A stretch of 64,000 nucleotides of DNA from Ichthyophthirius multifiliis (taxonomy: Eukaryota; Ciliophora; Oligohymenophorea; Hymenostomatida): positions 1-64,000 of the forward strand of contig NW_004086333.1 of NCBI RefSeq assembly GCF_000220395.1, given 5' to 3'. Every line of letters begins with the position of its first letter. The stretch's first letter is position 1. The position numbers were made by a program, and so were the translations under genes. The notes under the pieces were generated by a model. That model had not been told where the DNA came from. It ran no database searches and worked only from the letters and a program-made list of their open reading frames with translations. This document shows positions 12,773-24,722 of the stretch, piece after piece.

Positions 12773-12797
12773 AAGTTAAGCATTTTATGCTTAACTT
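12773..12797. repeat. Perfect 11-bp hairpin, 3-nt loop
   Basis: AAGTTAAGCAT at 12773-12783 pairs exactly with ATGCTTAACTT at 12787-12797 around a TTT loop. It could fold as a tight RNA or cruciform hairpin. No adjacent gene gives it an obvious role. Confidence 0.8.
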
Positions 12798-13555
12798 TAT
12801 TTATATCAGCAAATTCAAAATATTAGAAAAAAAGAATAATATATTAAAATTTATATAATAATAAAAAATAAAATGGTCAAATTTATATATATAAACAGAT
12901 TAAATAATAAAAATATATTTTATTATTTATTATATTTTTAATATTTTATAAAATAATCATAAATTTCAATTACTTTTTAAGATTTTAATGGTAAAAAATA
13001 TTTTAAGAAAAAATAAAATATTATAATAATAAGATAAATAATATTTTTTCCATATAAATAAGAAAAATTAAATAAGTAAATTTATATTATATAAATATCT
13101 AAATATATAAAATTTCAATTTTAAATATTTTGAATTTAGTTATTAATACAAAATTAAAAGAAAATATAAAAAAAATGTACAAATAGTATATTTTAATAAA
13201 TATGTTTATTTTATGATATGATTATAAATTTTAGATATTTGTTTTGCTTTTTAAAATTTATAATAAAATAAAAATATATAAATTATAATTTTTATAGACA
13301 AATAATGTTAATAAATAAGTATAATAAAAAAAAATATTTTATTTATATTCCTATTTATATATAATTAATATAAAATAAAAATCAAATATTAATATTAAAT
13401 ATATTTATTTAAATATGTATTAATTATTTATATATATATATTGAATAAAAATATTATAATTTTAGTTCTTATATATTCATAACTTCTCTTTAATTATGTT
13501 TTCTTTGTTAATTATATAGTAAAAAAGGTGAGCCTATAATTTAAATTTTTTTTTT

Positions 13556-14067
13556 TCAAATTACTAAAAAAAAATATATATATTAAACAAAAAAATTATT
13601 AATAATAATATTAATAAAAAAAATGAGTATATCTAGTAATTAAAAAGTATTTAAAATCCTCAAAAAAAATAGCTTAAAAATATTTTAGTTACACTTTGAC
13701 TTACAAAAATCATCTAAAATAAAGCGAAAATCCTAAATGTTTTTAATAAACTTTAATTCTAAATCCGAAAAATATTTATTATAAGCAGATTTGTTAACAA
13801 AATCTATTTTTTTTTCGATATAATTCTTCTTAATACCTAAGTAAAATAGCAAGTTATAAAATTCAATATGTATTGAATAATGGTAATTTACATTAAAAAA
13901 TGAAAAATTCATAAAAGGACAATAAGATTAAATAGATTTAGAAATATTTGAAAAGACATTAAAAAACTTAATAAACCAAACTCCATTTTTTAAATAAAAG
14001 CATAATTTAAAAACTCAATATAAACTTGATTTTAATATAAATTTTGAATAATAGACACTCTATCCAT
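13556..14067 (-). CDS. Hypothetical small protein (one apparent frameshift)
   Basis: The ATG at 14067 begins MDRVSIIQNLYQNQVYIEFL, which runs to about KMEFGLLSF. The frame then changes and continues as FNVFSNISKSIQSYCPFMNF, IHIEFYNLLFYLGIKKNYIE and FVNKSAYNKYFSDLELKFIK, to a TGA at 13556. Adding one base to the A6 run (plus strand) at 13961-13966 joins the two parts into about 170 aa. The residues are varied and protein-like, unlike the surrounding desert. No family is recognised. It is divergent from the next gene, with 122 bp between the start codons. Confidence 0.5.
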
Positions 14068-14189
14068 CTCATTAACTATATAATAACCTATAAATGAAAA
14101 TAAAAAATAAAATAATAAATTTTTAGCTTTATTGTGATAACAATTTAAATAAATACACTTAAAATTTTTTATAAAGAGAAGGTTTTATA

Positions 14190-14555
14190 ATGATTTCAAG
14201 TGATATTGAATTGATTTCTGATAATGAAGAAAGCCAATTTATTTTTTAATAAGATTTAAAGTAATCTGTTATTTCTGTTTATTCTTAAGAAGATGATGTT
14301 ACTCTTGTTTCAACTTAAGAAGATCAAATGCTCAAAAATAATAGTTCTAACGCGCATAATAAAGAATCTAAAAATAAAGAAACTGAAAGAAATTAAGACT
14401 TTGACTTTTAATTCCTTGATTATGAAGTTGGTAATTAAATTAATATAATTTCAAACCTAATTAATAAATTTAAAATACAAAACAGAGAAATTAAAAATCT
14501 TCAATCGGCTGAAGATTTGTTATATAAACTAAGTATTGAAATTTCTAAATATTGA
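14190..14555 (+). CDS. Hypothetical acidic protein, 121 aa
   Basis: A single intronless frame from the ATG at 14190 to TGA at 14555. It starts MISSDIELISDNEESQFIFQ, is rich in D, E, S and N, and ends in a charged helix (NKFKIQNREIKNLQSAEDLL). It carries several TAA/TAG glutamines, so it exists only in the ciliate code. Codon and residue use resemble the known genes of the window. No domain is recognised; the C-terminal helix could form a short coiled coil. It probably shares a bidirectional promoter with the gene ending at 13556. Confidence 0.6.
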
Positions 14556-16112
14556 TATTTTATTATAAAAATTAACTTTATTAATTATATTTACTAATAA
14601 TTATATATTAATATAAAAATATTTATATAAACTTAATTTACTTATTAAATTTAAATTTATAAACATTATAATTATTATTGATTTTTAAATATATACTTGA
14701 CATCATGTTATAATACATAAAAAATTTTTAATTATTATTTATTATTTTTTTTATTATTAATATAGATAATATAAATATTATAATAAATATATTAAATATA
14801 ATAATATTTTACATATTTATTTTTAAATATTCATTATAATATTATTTATTTTATTAAAATATCCATAAATTTTATGTATATAAGATATTTTATTCAATTT
14901 TTTTTATATTATAAATATAATTTACATTAAACATTTTTACAAAATTTACATTCCATGTATTTTTATTACTCTTTTATAAGCATATTTTTTTCATTTTTTA
15001 GAAAGAATAATAATAATTCAAAATATGTATTTTTTAATGAAATTATTTATATAAAAACTAAAAAATAATTAATTTTTTTTCAAAATTATTTGAATTTTGC
15101 TATAAAATGCAAAAGGATAAAATGTAGAAATAATTTATTTTGATTTCCAGTGATTTTAATAAAAAAAAATTGTCATGAGTATTTTAATAATAATAATAAC
15201 TATGTATGTTGATGTCATTTTTAAATTTCGGGCATACTTACATGTTATTTCGACTTTTCTAAAAGTATTTTTGCTAATTTTTATAAATATTATAAAATTT
15301 GCAAGTTTAATAAATATGCCTTTTTTAAAGTTAATTCGAATATAAATAATACCACAGTTTAATATAATAAAAATATAATAATTTTAAGTAAATAATGAAA
15401 AAAAATATATTATATAAATGACAAACATTAAAACATACAAATATTTTAATATTTATTAGGTTAGCTTATTATTAAATAAAATTTATTTAAAGTACAAAAT
15501 CAAATAAATAATAATGTATAACTAAAAATTTATTTTGTCCACTTCTGTGTATACATCATTTTTATTTTATTTTCTAATAATATGTAATTTATTTATTTAA
15601 TAAAAAAAAATAAAAACCAATTTTATATTTTGTTTTTATGATTTATGAATAAAAATTAAAAAATATAAAATAATATATATATAATTTTAAATTACCTTTA
15701 AATATATTAATTTTATTTAATTTTTAATATAATATTATTATATCAAATAAAAAGTATTTTAAATATGTTTTAATAGATAAATATATTAACTAATTAAAAT
15801 AAAATATATAATTAAGTGTTTTTTTTTTTTATTAATTATTGTTTTCTCATATATTTAATATTTTATTATTTTTTAAATTATTATTATAAACTTTTTATTT
15901 AATTAAAAACATATTAAATATATAAAAAAATTATATATTTTTTATAAATATGTAAAATTTTTTTATTCATTTAATTCTTTTTAAAAATTTATACAAAATA
16001 TTTTATAAGTTTATTAAATTATGTATTAATTATCTTATTTTTAATATAATATGAAAAAATAAAAAGAACAGAAGTAAAAAAATCCTTATTTTTACAATTA
16101 AATTTATTATTA
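14556..16112. other. Intergenic, AT-rich
   Basis: 1.5 kb with no convincing coding frame. The part near 15160-15360 is slightly richer in G/C than its surroundings but shows no recognisable gene or RNA. Confidence 0.5.
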
Positions 16113-17630
16113 TCAATCTTTATTTTTATAATAATATTTCATTTCATTTTTGAAAAGTTTAAGTGCTTATTCAGTATTATTTTTAACAAACTCAAGACTT
16201 TATCTGAAAGCTATACTAATAGTAAGAAATCCACAATTAATATTTTTGAAATGTTAAAAAAGGACATAAAAAAATGCAAAATAAACTTTATTAATAGCCA
16301 AAATCACACTATTATTTCTATTAATAATTTCATCAAGTTATCCTTATTCCATCATCAAGATTACATTATGAGAGATTTCACACAAAATACAGCATAAATT
16401 CATTTGTTTTTTTAACTAAAAGCAATATTTTTATTATCCCATTATTTCAAATAAAGCATAACATCTCTCAAATAATCTTTATATGTACTCAAAAAGGCAA
16501 TAATTTACAATGCACCAAACATTCCCACTTAAGGGAAATTTAATTTCGGATTTTCATTTTTAAAACCAATACTTTTCCAGTGGCTTCCGTAAATAGGACA
16601 ACAATCTGTATTTTTTAAGTTACAATAAATTGAATATACCATATTTACATGTAAATTATTCGCTGGATCGAATAAAACCTTTGAATAAGCAATAATTTAG
16701 TTTTTTCTTTTTCATAATGTTGGTTTATTTTTTAATTATATGGTTTAATAAGTTTGCAACTTTTTAGTATTGTCTAAAGAAAAAACAAATATTTTATGTT
16801 TTGCATTAATTTTAATTTTCCTTTTTTTTAGCATTATTAATTTTTGCTAAAAGTATCTTTTCATAATTTAGATCTAAATTTTTTACGCTTTCCCATACTT
16901 ACATAAATGATATTTATTAATATTTATGCAAAAAAATGGATTTTTTTTACTATTTATTTAATATATTTTAAATTTAGCTTTCACACAAAGAATTATCTCC
17001 TTTTACTTTAATAAGTTAGCTTACTGTAGGTTTTATTATGTCAGAGTCTTCACTACTTTGTGTCGGGTTTATATTATTTTAATTTATTACTTCATCCTCT
17101 GTTTTGGTTTTTTGGTTTATAAATTTTTAGTGCTATAAAAATAATTAATCTTCTACATAACTTTAAACACTTTATGAAATTTAATTTACTTTCAAAGAAG
17201 TTTTTTTTTCCATTATTATTGAATTTTTTTTTGAATTAGAAAATACTGATTTTTAATTATTTTATTCTATTTTATCTAAATAATCATCATTTTCTGGCAA
17301 ATAAAGTTGGCATTATACCCTCAAATAATCATTTTTTAATGATGCTTAAGTTAATCTATTACTTAATCTTGTATAATTTGTGCTTTAATTCTATAATTCA
17401 TCAAAATAAATATGATCTTTTGCCGATTCATTATAATAATATTAATTCTTACTTTATTATTTTGAATTTATTTCTAATTTATTAGGTATTTACTCACATT
17501 AAATTATATCGTTTGATTGCAAACTATTATTATTATTCTCAAATTCTTTATTTGTTTATATTTAATAGTCAAGTTCATCTGGTATATTATTATCTTCTTT
17601 TATGTTATATACATTTTGATAAACAGACAT
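16113..17630 (-). CDS. ELMO/CED-12 domain protein
   Basis: ELMO-domain proteins act in small-GTPase regulation (Arl GAPs or Rac activation with DOCK proteins). The ATG at 17630 starts MSVYQNVYNIKEDNNIPDEL, a long polar N-terminal region rich in N, Q and S of about 220 residues. The C-terminal half carries the domain: VNMVYSIYCNLKNTDCCPIY, then GSHWKSIGFKNENPKLNFPQ and VGMFGALQIIAFLSTYKDYL, which match the family W-x-x-I-G-F-x-x-x-x-P ... G-x-x-G-x-L pattern. It ends with the helical SHNVILMMEQGQ ... EQALKLFKNEMKYYYKNKD. At least one intron (ending just before VLFDPANN) is inferred. The frame breaks once at the T7 run 16407-16413, consistent with a homopolymer error. Confidence 0.85.
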
Positions 17631-18520
17631 TTAAAAAGATTTAATATGTTTTAACTATATTCTTTATTTTTTATTTTTGTTTTTATTATATTTTTTAAAA
17701 TAAATAAATTATTTTTAATGCTAATATTATAATTGTGTAAATACACATATGTAAAATTTTTTATATTTTTTTTCATTTATATATATATATATATTATCAA
17801 TTTAAATAAGATAGATTTTATTAAATGTAAAATTATTATATGTATTATAAGTTTTATACACTACATTTTTTTTTTAAAAAGTTAACATTTAATAATATTA
17901 CTATTAGAATAAAAGTATAAAAAAAAAGTAGTTGATATTTTAAAAAAATTATTCTTATTTTTTATTTTAAATACTTATAGAACAATTATAAATTATATTA
18001 AATTAGATGATTCTAATATTTTTATTTATTAATACTATATATAATTCAAATTGTAACTTTTATTTTATTTTTTCTATAAATTTAAAAATTTATTAATATT
18101 ATTTATTTTGATTTAAAAAAAAAAATTTTAATTAATAAATAAATTTATATTTAACTAATAATCCTAATAATCAAATAAACTAACATATGACTATATTTTT
18201 ATTTTTTAATATTCAAAAAGCTTAAAATTAAAAATACTAATTGATAAAAAGTTTTTTTTACGAAAAAATTATATTATTAATAGATAATCATAAAAAAAAA
18301 ATTATTATAAAATAAAAAAGTTAAGATGTATAATTAAAATATAAATTAGAAAATTATATTATTTATATTAATATAATTATTTTTTTAATTAAGTTTAATA
18401 AAGTATTGTAAATTTATATCTATTCAAATAAAATGAAATAAGTAAAAATCTTTTAAATAATTATTTTTAAGAATATTGAAAAAAATATTAATCTATTAAA
18501 TATATTTATATACATATAAA

Positions 18521-18566
<46 letters not shown>

Positions 18567-19567
18567 TATGTATATATATATTTTATATTTTAATATTTTT
18601 TTTATAATATAATATAAAGATAATTTTTTATACTAGAATTATTTTTTTTCTTTTTTTAAAAAGTTTTTATATATTTAGTTTTGATTTTCATTTTTTTTTT
18701 ATTTTTTGAATATTTATTTTAGAAGTTATTTTATTTTTTTAATATTTATATTTTTACAAATCAAATATTATCTAAAGTCTCATTTATTTATTTATAACTT
18801 ATTTTTACTTGATTCTTTAAATATCTTTAAACAAATAAATTCATATCAAATTAAAATATTATAAAATTTTTGTATTCTTATTTACCTTTATATTTTTATA
18901 TTTACAAAATATTTTCTTTTAATATGACATAATATTTTTTTTTTTTTCATAAAAACATATTTTTATTAATAATTAACCATTAAAATATATTTTTTTATAT
19001 TCTGATAATTTTTAACATAATTTTATTTAAAAAAAATTATTTTAAATAAAAACTAATTCATATTTCACAATTCTTTTTATTTTTTATTTTATATAAAATT
19101 ATAAAATTAAATTTATATGAAATAATAATATATTTATATAGTTTAATTTTTTTTTCAATTATATTACTAATTTTAAATTTTAAATTAGATTTTATTGTTG
19201 TTTTATGCAAGCATTGTTTATTTAATAAATACTAATATATTTTTAGTATTTTATTTAATTTTAAAATTAAATTATTATTAGATTGAATTTAGATATTTAA
19301 TAATATTAATATAATTCTTATATAGTATAAGAATATCAATATATTCGTTATACATTATATTCTTATTTAAATATAAAATCATGATTTTTTTAGAATTATA
19401 AATATTTAATTATTATTTAATAATAAAAATAATTTTATTTATTTCCTTAAATTTCTAATATTTTATTTTTATATTTATTATATTTAATTTTTATATATTT
19501 GATTTATCTTTGATTTAATTTTTTTTAATTATATTTATAAATTTTATATATTTTTTAAATATTAAAT
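17631..19567. other. Intergenic, AT-rich, with a (TA)n tract
   Basis: 1.9 kb between the divergent ELMO and Ulp1 genes. It is nearly pure A/T with many T-runs and a (TA)n tract at 18526-18558. No coding frame or structured RNA was recognised. The two promoters must lie here but no element can be singled out. Confidence 0.55.
18526..18558. repeat. (TA)n dinucleotide tract
   Basis: Uninterrupted TA repeat of about 16 units in intergenic sequence. Confidence 0.9.
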
Positions 19568-21251
19568 ATGACTGAGGAAGAATCATCTAAATATTTTAAC
19601 TTTAATTTTAACGTAAAAGAAATTAAAGATTAATGTTTACAGCATTCTTTTTACTAAAACATAAATGATTAGTTTTAGAAATTATTTTTTTAATAAAAAA
19701 AAGAAACACGTGCTTAATTATTGAATTTAGAAAAAAATTAAATGTTATATTAATTTATTCAACCATTTTTTTTAATTTTTCTTTTTATATAGATAATAAG
19801 AAATTGATATAATTGAAGAAGAAAGCATTGATAATATACTATTTTAGTACACATATACATATATATAAACTGGTATTTAAAAATAATTTGAAATTAAATA
19901 TTATGATTTAAAATGTCTTGTACCAAAAGAATATTTAAATGATACAATAATAAATTTTTTTTAAAGTAAAAAATAATTAGATGAAATATTTATAAATTAT
20001 TAATATAATGAATATATGACAATTTTTTTTTTTTTTTTTAAGATTTATGGAGATAGAAATGTTGAAAAATGATATTAAAGACAAAGTTCTATTTTTTAAC
20101 ACTTATTTTTTATCTAAACTTGCACCTAATGATTAATTAGAAGAAGCACATACAAATGAATAATTAAAGCAAAAATTTGAAAAAAATTATGAAATCATAA
20201 AAAGAGTAAATTAAAAGAAACAAATTAAATTTAATAAATATAAAAAAATGAAATAAAATTAAATTAAATATATAATATAAAATAAATACATTTTAAATTT
20301 TTAAATTAAAAAATAAGTGGTGTAAAGAAGACATATTTTCGAAAGACTTTTTGATATTTCCTTTAAATTTGCCTGAACATTGGTCTGTTATAATTGTTTG
20401 TAATCATAATAAATTGATTAACGGAGAGACATAATAGTCAAATTCAAATTACCTAACAAAACCATGTATATTATATTTTGATAGTTTTAGATTATTAGAT
20501 GAAAAATATTGTAATATGATAAGATTCTTTTTAGATAAAGAATATTAAACAAAAAAATAAAATATCTATAATAAGCCCATTGATTTTACTTAATAATCTT
20601 TACCATCATTTTAACCCTTAGTAAAAAATATTTATAGAATTAAATTTTAAGAATTATTTTTTTATAAAAATAAATTAAAATATTTTATTTTATAAATAGA
20701 TTCCAAGACAAGTAAATTATTTTGATTGTGGTCTTTATTTATTAGAATATGTAGAAAATTTTTTAAATGATCCTAATGAAATCATAAGTGGTTTTGAATA
20801 AAATAATTTAGAAAGTTGGTAAAAATTGAAATGGTTTCCTCGTTCTAATGTAAACAATAAAAGAAAATTAATCAAAGAACTTATTAAGGATTTATCTGAA
20901 TTACCAAAAGAATAAGCAATTTAAAGATATTAAAGGAAGAGATAATTTATTTATGATAATTGTAAAGATAAACTTGACGAATACGACTAAATTGACATGG
21001 AAAAATTTAATTAGCATTTAGAGTTAATATTTTAATAGTAATAAGAAGACGAATTTCAAGATGAAGAAGATGATGATGATGATGATTCAAACTAAGAAAA
21101 TTAAAGTCTTTCGGATACAGAATTTAAATCAATTAATGATTATTCGGATGAAGATATTTATTTTTAGAATAATAAATAAAAGAGGCATCAGAAGTTATTG
21201 GATTTTTATATGAATCCTGTTTATAATTAGTATTTAGTATATGATAATTGA
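19568..21251 (+). CDS. Ulp1/SENP-type SUMO protease (peptidase C48)
   Basis: Cysteine protease family that matures SUMO-like proteins or removes them from substrates. The ATG at 19568 starts MTEEESSKYFNFNFNVKEIK. The catalytic domain shows the expected order: LKCLVPKEYLNDTIINFF (substrate-recognition start), FFNTYFLSKL, WCKEDIFSKDFLIFPLNLPE, catalytic His in PEHWSVIIVC, Asp in LYFDSFRLL, and oxyanion Gln plus nucleophile Cys in IPRQVNYFDCGLYLLEYVEN. After the protease comes a basic stretch, then an acidic tail (DEFQDEEDDDDDDSNQEN) ending YLVYDN before TGA 21251. Several introns of about 40-60 nt are present. All four catalytic positions are intact, so an active enzyme is expected. NEDD8/other Ubl specificity cannot be excluded. 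Confidence 0.9.
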
Positions 21252-21636
21252 AACATATTTAATTAAAAAATTGTATTTAATAGAATTATTATTTACTTAA
21301 AATTTATAAATCTAAAATTATATTTTATTATTAATTTTATATTCTATTTATTTTTAAATGTTTAATGTTTATCAAACATTTATTATATAAAATATTTTTT
21401 AATAAAAAATAAACTAACTATTTAATAAATATTAAAACGTGACTTTTAATTATGATTGTAATAAGTAATAAACATGAAGAAAAAATAATTAATTTATTTT
21501 CTAAATTTGTTAAATTAATTATTAAATATATAATTAAATTATTTTTTAATGTAAAAACATTTTTTTTCTTTTTTATATTTTTAATTTATTAAAATTATCA
21601 CAAACAATTTCTATTTAATTTTTTAAAATTGTAAAT
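21252..21636. other. Intergenic, AT-rich
   Basis: 385 bp downstream of the protease gene, with no recognisable feature. Confidence 0.5.
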
Positions 21637-22385
21637 ATGGAAAACAATTATATTGATGTAGCAATTTATATATAAAAATATTAATATCCCAGATAATTTA
21701 TAAAGAGGAATAAGTGATTTAAGAGTAAAATATAAATATAAATAAATATTTTATATAAATAATATTATTCGTTTTTTTAATTACCAATTTAAATTAAAAG
21801 CAACAAAAAGTTATTGAAATAACATATTAATATAATTAAAATTTTCACCCTTCTCAGAAAAATTCTTTTTAAGAACAAAACTCCTCATAAACAATCTCAC
21901 TTTCCTTCAATAATAACAGTATATCCAATAATTTTACAAAATTAATTGAGACCAAACAAACTTATATAATATATAAATGAAAAATATTGGCCATTTGTCT
22001 TTGATAAAGGCTTAATTACTAAAATTTAGACATTAGTAATTTTAAAATGGTTTTATATATATATATGATAATGTAATGATTTAAAAGATTAATGAAAATA
22101 TGATGAAGAACGGTATACTAATAAAATTTAAGGAAAATTAATTTTTTATCGTATGACTGTAGAAAGTATGAAAATTAATATACAAATGGATACGGAGTTA
22201 TTACTTTTACTGATGGTAAGCAATTAATCTTTTTATTTTATATATTTAATATTAATATTTATTTTTTTAATTAAAAGATTATTTAATGGTTAATGAATAA
22301 ACGGAGTTTAAACTGGTAAAGTAATTTATATGAATTCTAAGAGAATTAAATAAAATATAAACAGGTATAAAGTAAAAATATGAAA
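21637..22385 (+). pseudogene. Degenerate MORN-repeat gene
   Basis: Fragments in alternating frames look like the MORN motif (Y-x-G-x-W ... G-x-G). They include IPDNLQRGISDLR and the polar QQKVIEITYQYNQNFHPSQK; then EKYWPFVFDKGLITKI, NGFIYIYDNVMIQKINEN, GKLIFY and DCRKYENQYTNGYGVITF; after an intron-like gap comes IQWLMNKRSLNWQSNLYEF. No single frame connects them and TGAs interrupt each. MORN proteins usually bind membrane lipids or act as scaffolds. Several indels in under 800 bp point to a decayed copy, although homopolymer errors and missed introns add doubt. Confidence 0.4.
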
Positions 22386-22924
22386 AAAGATAAGTATTTA
22401 TTTTTTAAAAAATGAATTTATAATTTAGCAAAAAAATGAAGATAATAATATCGATTGTAAAGATTAAAAATAGAAATTATGTTTTTTTAAAAAACTAATA
22501 AATAAATAAATATTATATTTTTACCTAAAAATATAATATTTAAAATAATATAGTGCACAAAAAATTAATTATTAATCATTAAAGAATTTATTTTATATAA
22601 ACTAAATTATTTATTATGCTGATTTGTAGTCATAAAAGTTTAACTATTTTTCTACCTCTAAACAAAACATTAAATTTTTATTGTTTAACTTTGTTTTTTA
22701 TTTTTATTATTATTTTTATTTTTATTTAATATTTTAATTATCGATTATTTTATTTATCTTTTTCATACTTATAATTTATAATTTTTGTATTTAAATATAT
22801 TATAAATAATAATATTAAAATTAAAAAAATTATTTTGAGACTAAATTGAATTATATTTAAAAAAATACTAAATAAAAAAACAGTTTTACTTATTTTATTA
22901 ATTTATTTGAAATAAAAAAATATT
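22386..22924. other. Intergenic, AT-rich
   Basis: 540 bp with T-rich and A-rich stretches, no gene seen. It should contain the promoter of the 22925 gene. Confidence 0.5.
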
Positions 22925-24383
22925 ATGATAAAAGATAAGCTTAATCTTTAAACAAATTTAAGAGCTAGCCATTTTACATTAGGAAATGACTAAAGTAACA
23001 TAATCCTTTTATTTTATAAAATTAAAAAAAGAGCATTTATAATACTAAACAATTCACAGAAAAGATTATACACCAAAAAAAGCTTAACATGAATAATCAT
23101 AAGATCTAAAATTAATGAATAGTCATTTTGCATTAGGAGAAGAAAAAAAACAATGGATATATAATACTACAAATAACGTTGCTTATCCTTTCCACAAAGG
23201 AACACATAAAGCTGGATTAGAAGAAGCAAGATAAAGAGATTTGCGAACCCATCATTTTTAATTTGGTTCTTACGGTCCAACAGTTCATACTCATAATAAC
23301 TTAACATATGACACTAAGCCAGTTTAATAGAATTTGCAGAATGAAAGAGAAGCATAGAAAGCTAAAATGAGAAGACATAATCATTAATTTGCGGAAAGTG
23401 AAAGAATAGAAATGACAAGTAACTATAATGATTAATATAATAAGTAATTAGATCCCAATGCATTAAGATAAGGATTAAGTGCTGCTGATATAATGCAAAA
23501 AGTAGTTAATTTGAGAAACTCTCATATAGTTTTTGGAAAAGAAAATCTTCCAATGAAAACCATCCAACAATCAGACTACACAAGAAAACCAGAAGCAAAA
23601 ATAGAATAAAAAAATCCTGCACTCCAGTAATCTCATTTTGAATTAGGAAACTAAAAAAATACATTTACGACAACAAATAGAGAATTTCATAATGAATAAC
23701 CACTTGTATAAAATCGATTAGCAGAAGAAACTTAAAAAGATCTCAGAGCAAGCCATTTTATGCTCGGGTAAGATTAATAATAATATAATACGGAATTTAC
23801 AGGAAATTTTAAAAACCATTAGCTTAATGGATTTAAGAAAATAAATTTAGATGAAAAGTTCTTCAAAAATAACTTTACACACACTAATCCTGATGGAAAG
23901 ACGAACTATAATTCTACTTATAAAACCTATATGAAATTCCCTGAAACAGCAAAATTAGAACCAAGTAGAGAATAAAATATGGATAGAAGATCCAACTTTT
24001 AACTTGGATAATAAGCCAATTAATGGAAAACAGAATTCTAAGATTAATATTTTAAAAATAATGGAAAACCTTCTATTTTATAATAAGATTAAAAAGATAA
24101 TTTAAGAAAAAGTCATTTTTAATTCGAAGATATGAAAAACGGTTAGTATTCTACAGAATAAAAATCTTAATTTACTAATAAAAATATTAATTAGGCTAGA
24201 GGTGTATTAGATCCTTAATTATAAAAAGATTTAAGAACACATCATTTTGAATTTGGGGCATAAAAAGGTTTGTATGAAACTACTCATAAAAAGCATTATG
24301 TTAAATACGATAATTATTAAAAAGCTTAATTTAATTATTAAAAAGCAATGGATTTGAGAGCAGATCATTTTTAAGTTAATTGA
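22925..24383 (+). CDS. Repeat protein resembling axonemal microtubule-associated (SAXO/TEX45-like) proteins
   Basis: The ATG at 22925 starts MIKDKLNLQTNLRASHFTLG. After one intron (about 22999-23035) the rest is a single open frame to TGA 24383. The protein consists of about eleven copies of a short motif with consensus D/N-L-R-x-S/H-H-F-x-L/F-G spaced roughly 40 residues apart, for example MNSHFALGEE, DLRTHHFQFG, QQSHFELGNQ, DLRASHFMLG, LRKSHFQFED, DLRTHHFEFG and a final DLRADHF. Between motifs come Y/F-containing turns such as YETTHKKHY. Such arrays are typical of microtubule inner or surface proteins of cilia, and the motif recalls mammalian TEX45/SAXO5; that assignment is inference. The frame is clean with no homopolymer break. 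Confidence 0.8.
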
Positions 24384-24408
24384 TTTTTATTTTATATATA
24401 TTTATATA

Positions 24409-24455
<47 letters not shown>

Positions 24456-24722
24456 ATTTATATATAATTATTTTTATAATAGAAAGATTTTATAATTATA
24501 TTAATATTATATATCTTTTTTATTTGTTTTGACATTTTGTTTATTTTTTAAATTAACTATTTCTTCAAAAAAAATTAAAATTTTTTTCTATCTTTTTTAT
24601 ATGATATAATTTTTTAACAAAATTTATCCAAAATCTTAGATAATATTTACTTTAGATAAAATAATATCTAATTATTGAAAATAAATAATAACTTAAATAT
24701 GTTAAAAAAAATGTTTTGTATA
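24384..24722. other. Intergenic between convergent genes, with (TA)n tract
   Basis: 340 bp between the two stops. It begins with a (TA)n tract at about 24411-24462 and is otherwise featureless A/T. Confidence 0.6.
24411..24462. repeat. (TA)n dinucleotide tract, imperfect
   Basis: About 25 TA units with two small interruptions, just 3' of the repeat-protein gene. Confidence 0.85.

Larger units (their letters stand above)
10246..13555. other. Gene desert, AT-rich
   Basis: A 3.3-kb stretch of nearly pure A/T. Open frames exist here only because TGA is rare in such sequence; their translations are runs of F, I, K, L, N and Y without protein-like structure. The notable structures are two perfect inverted repeats, listed separately. 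No tRNA, mobile element or conserved domain was seen. Confidence 0.6.
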
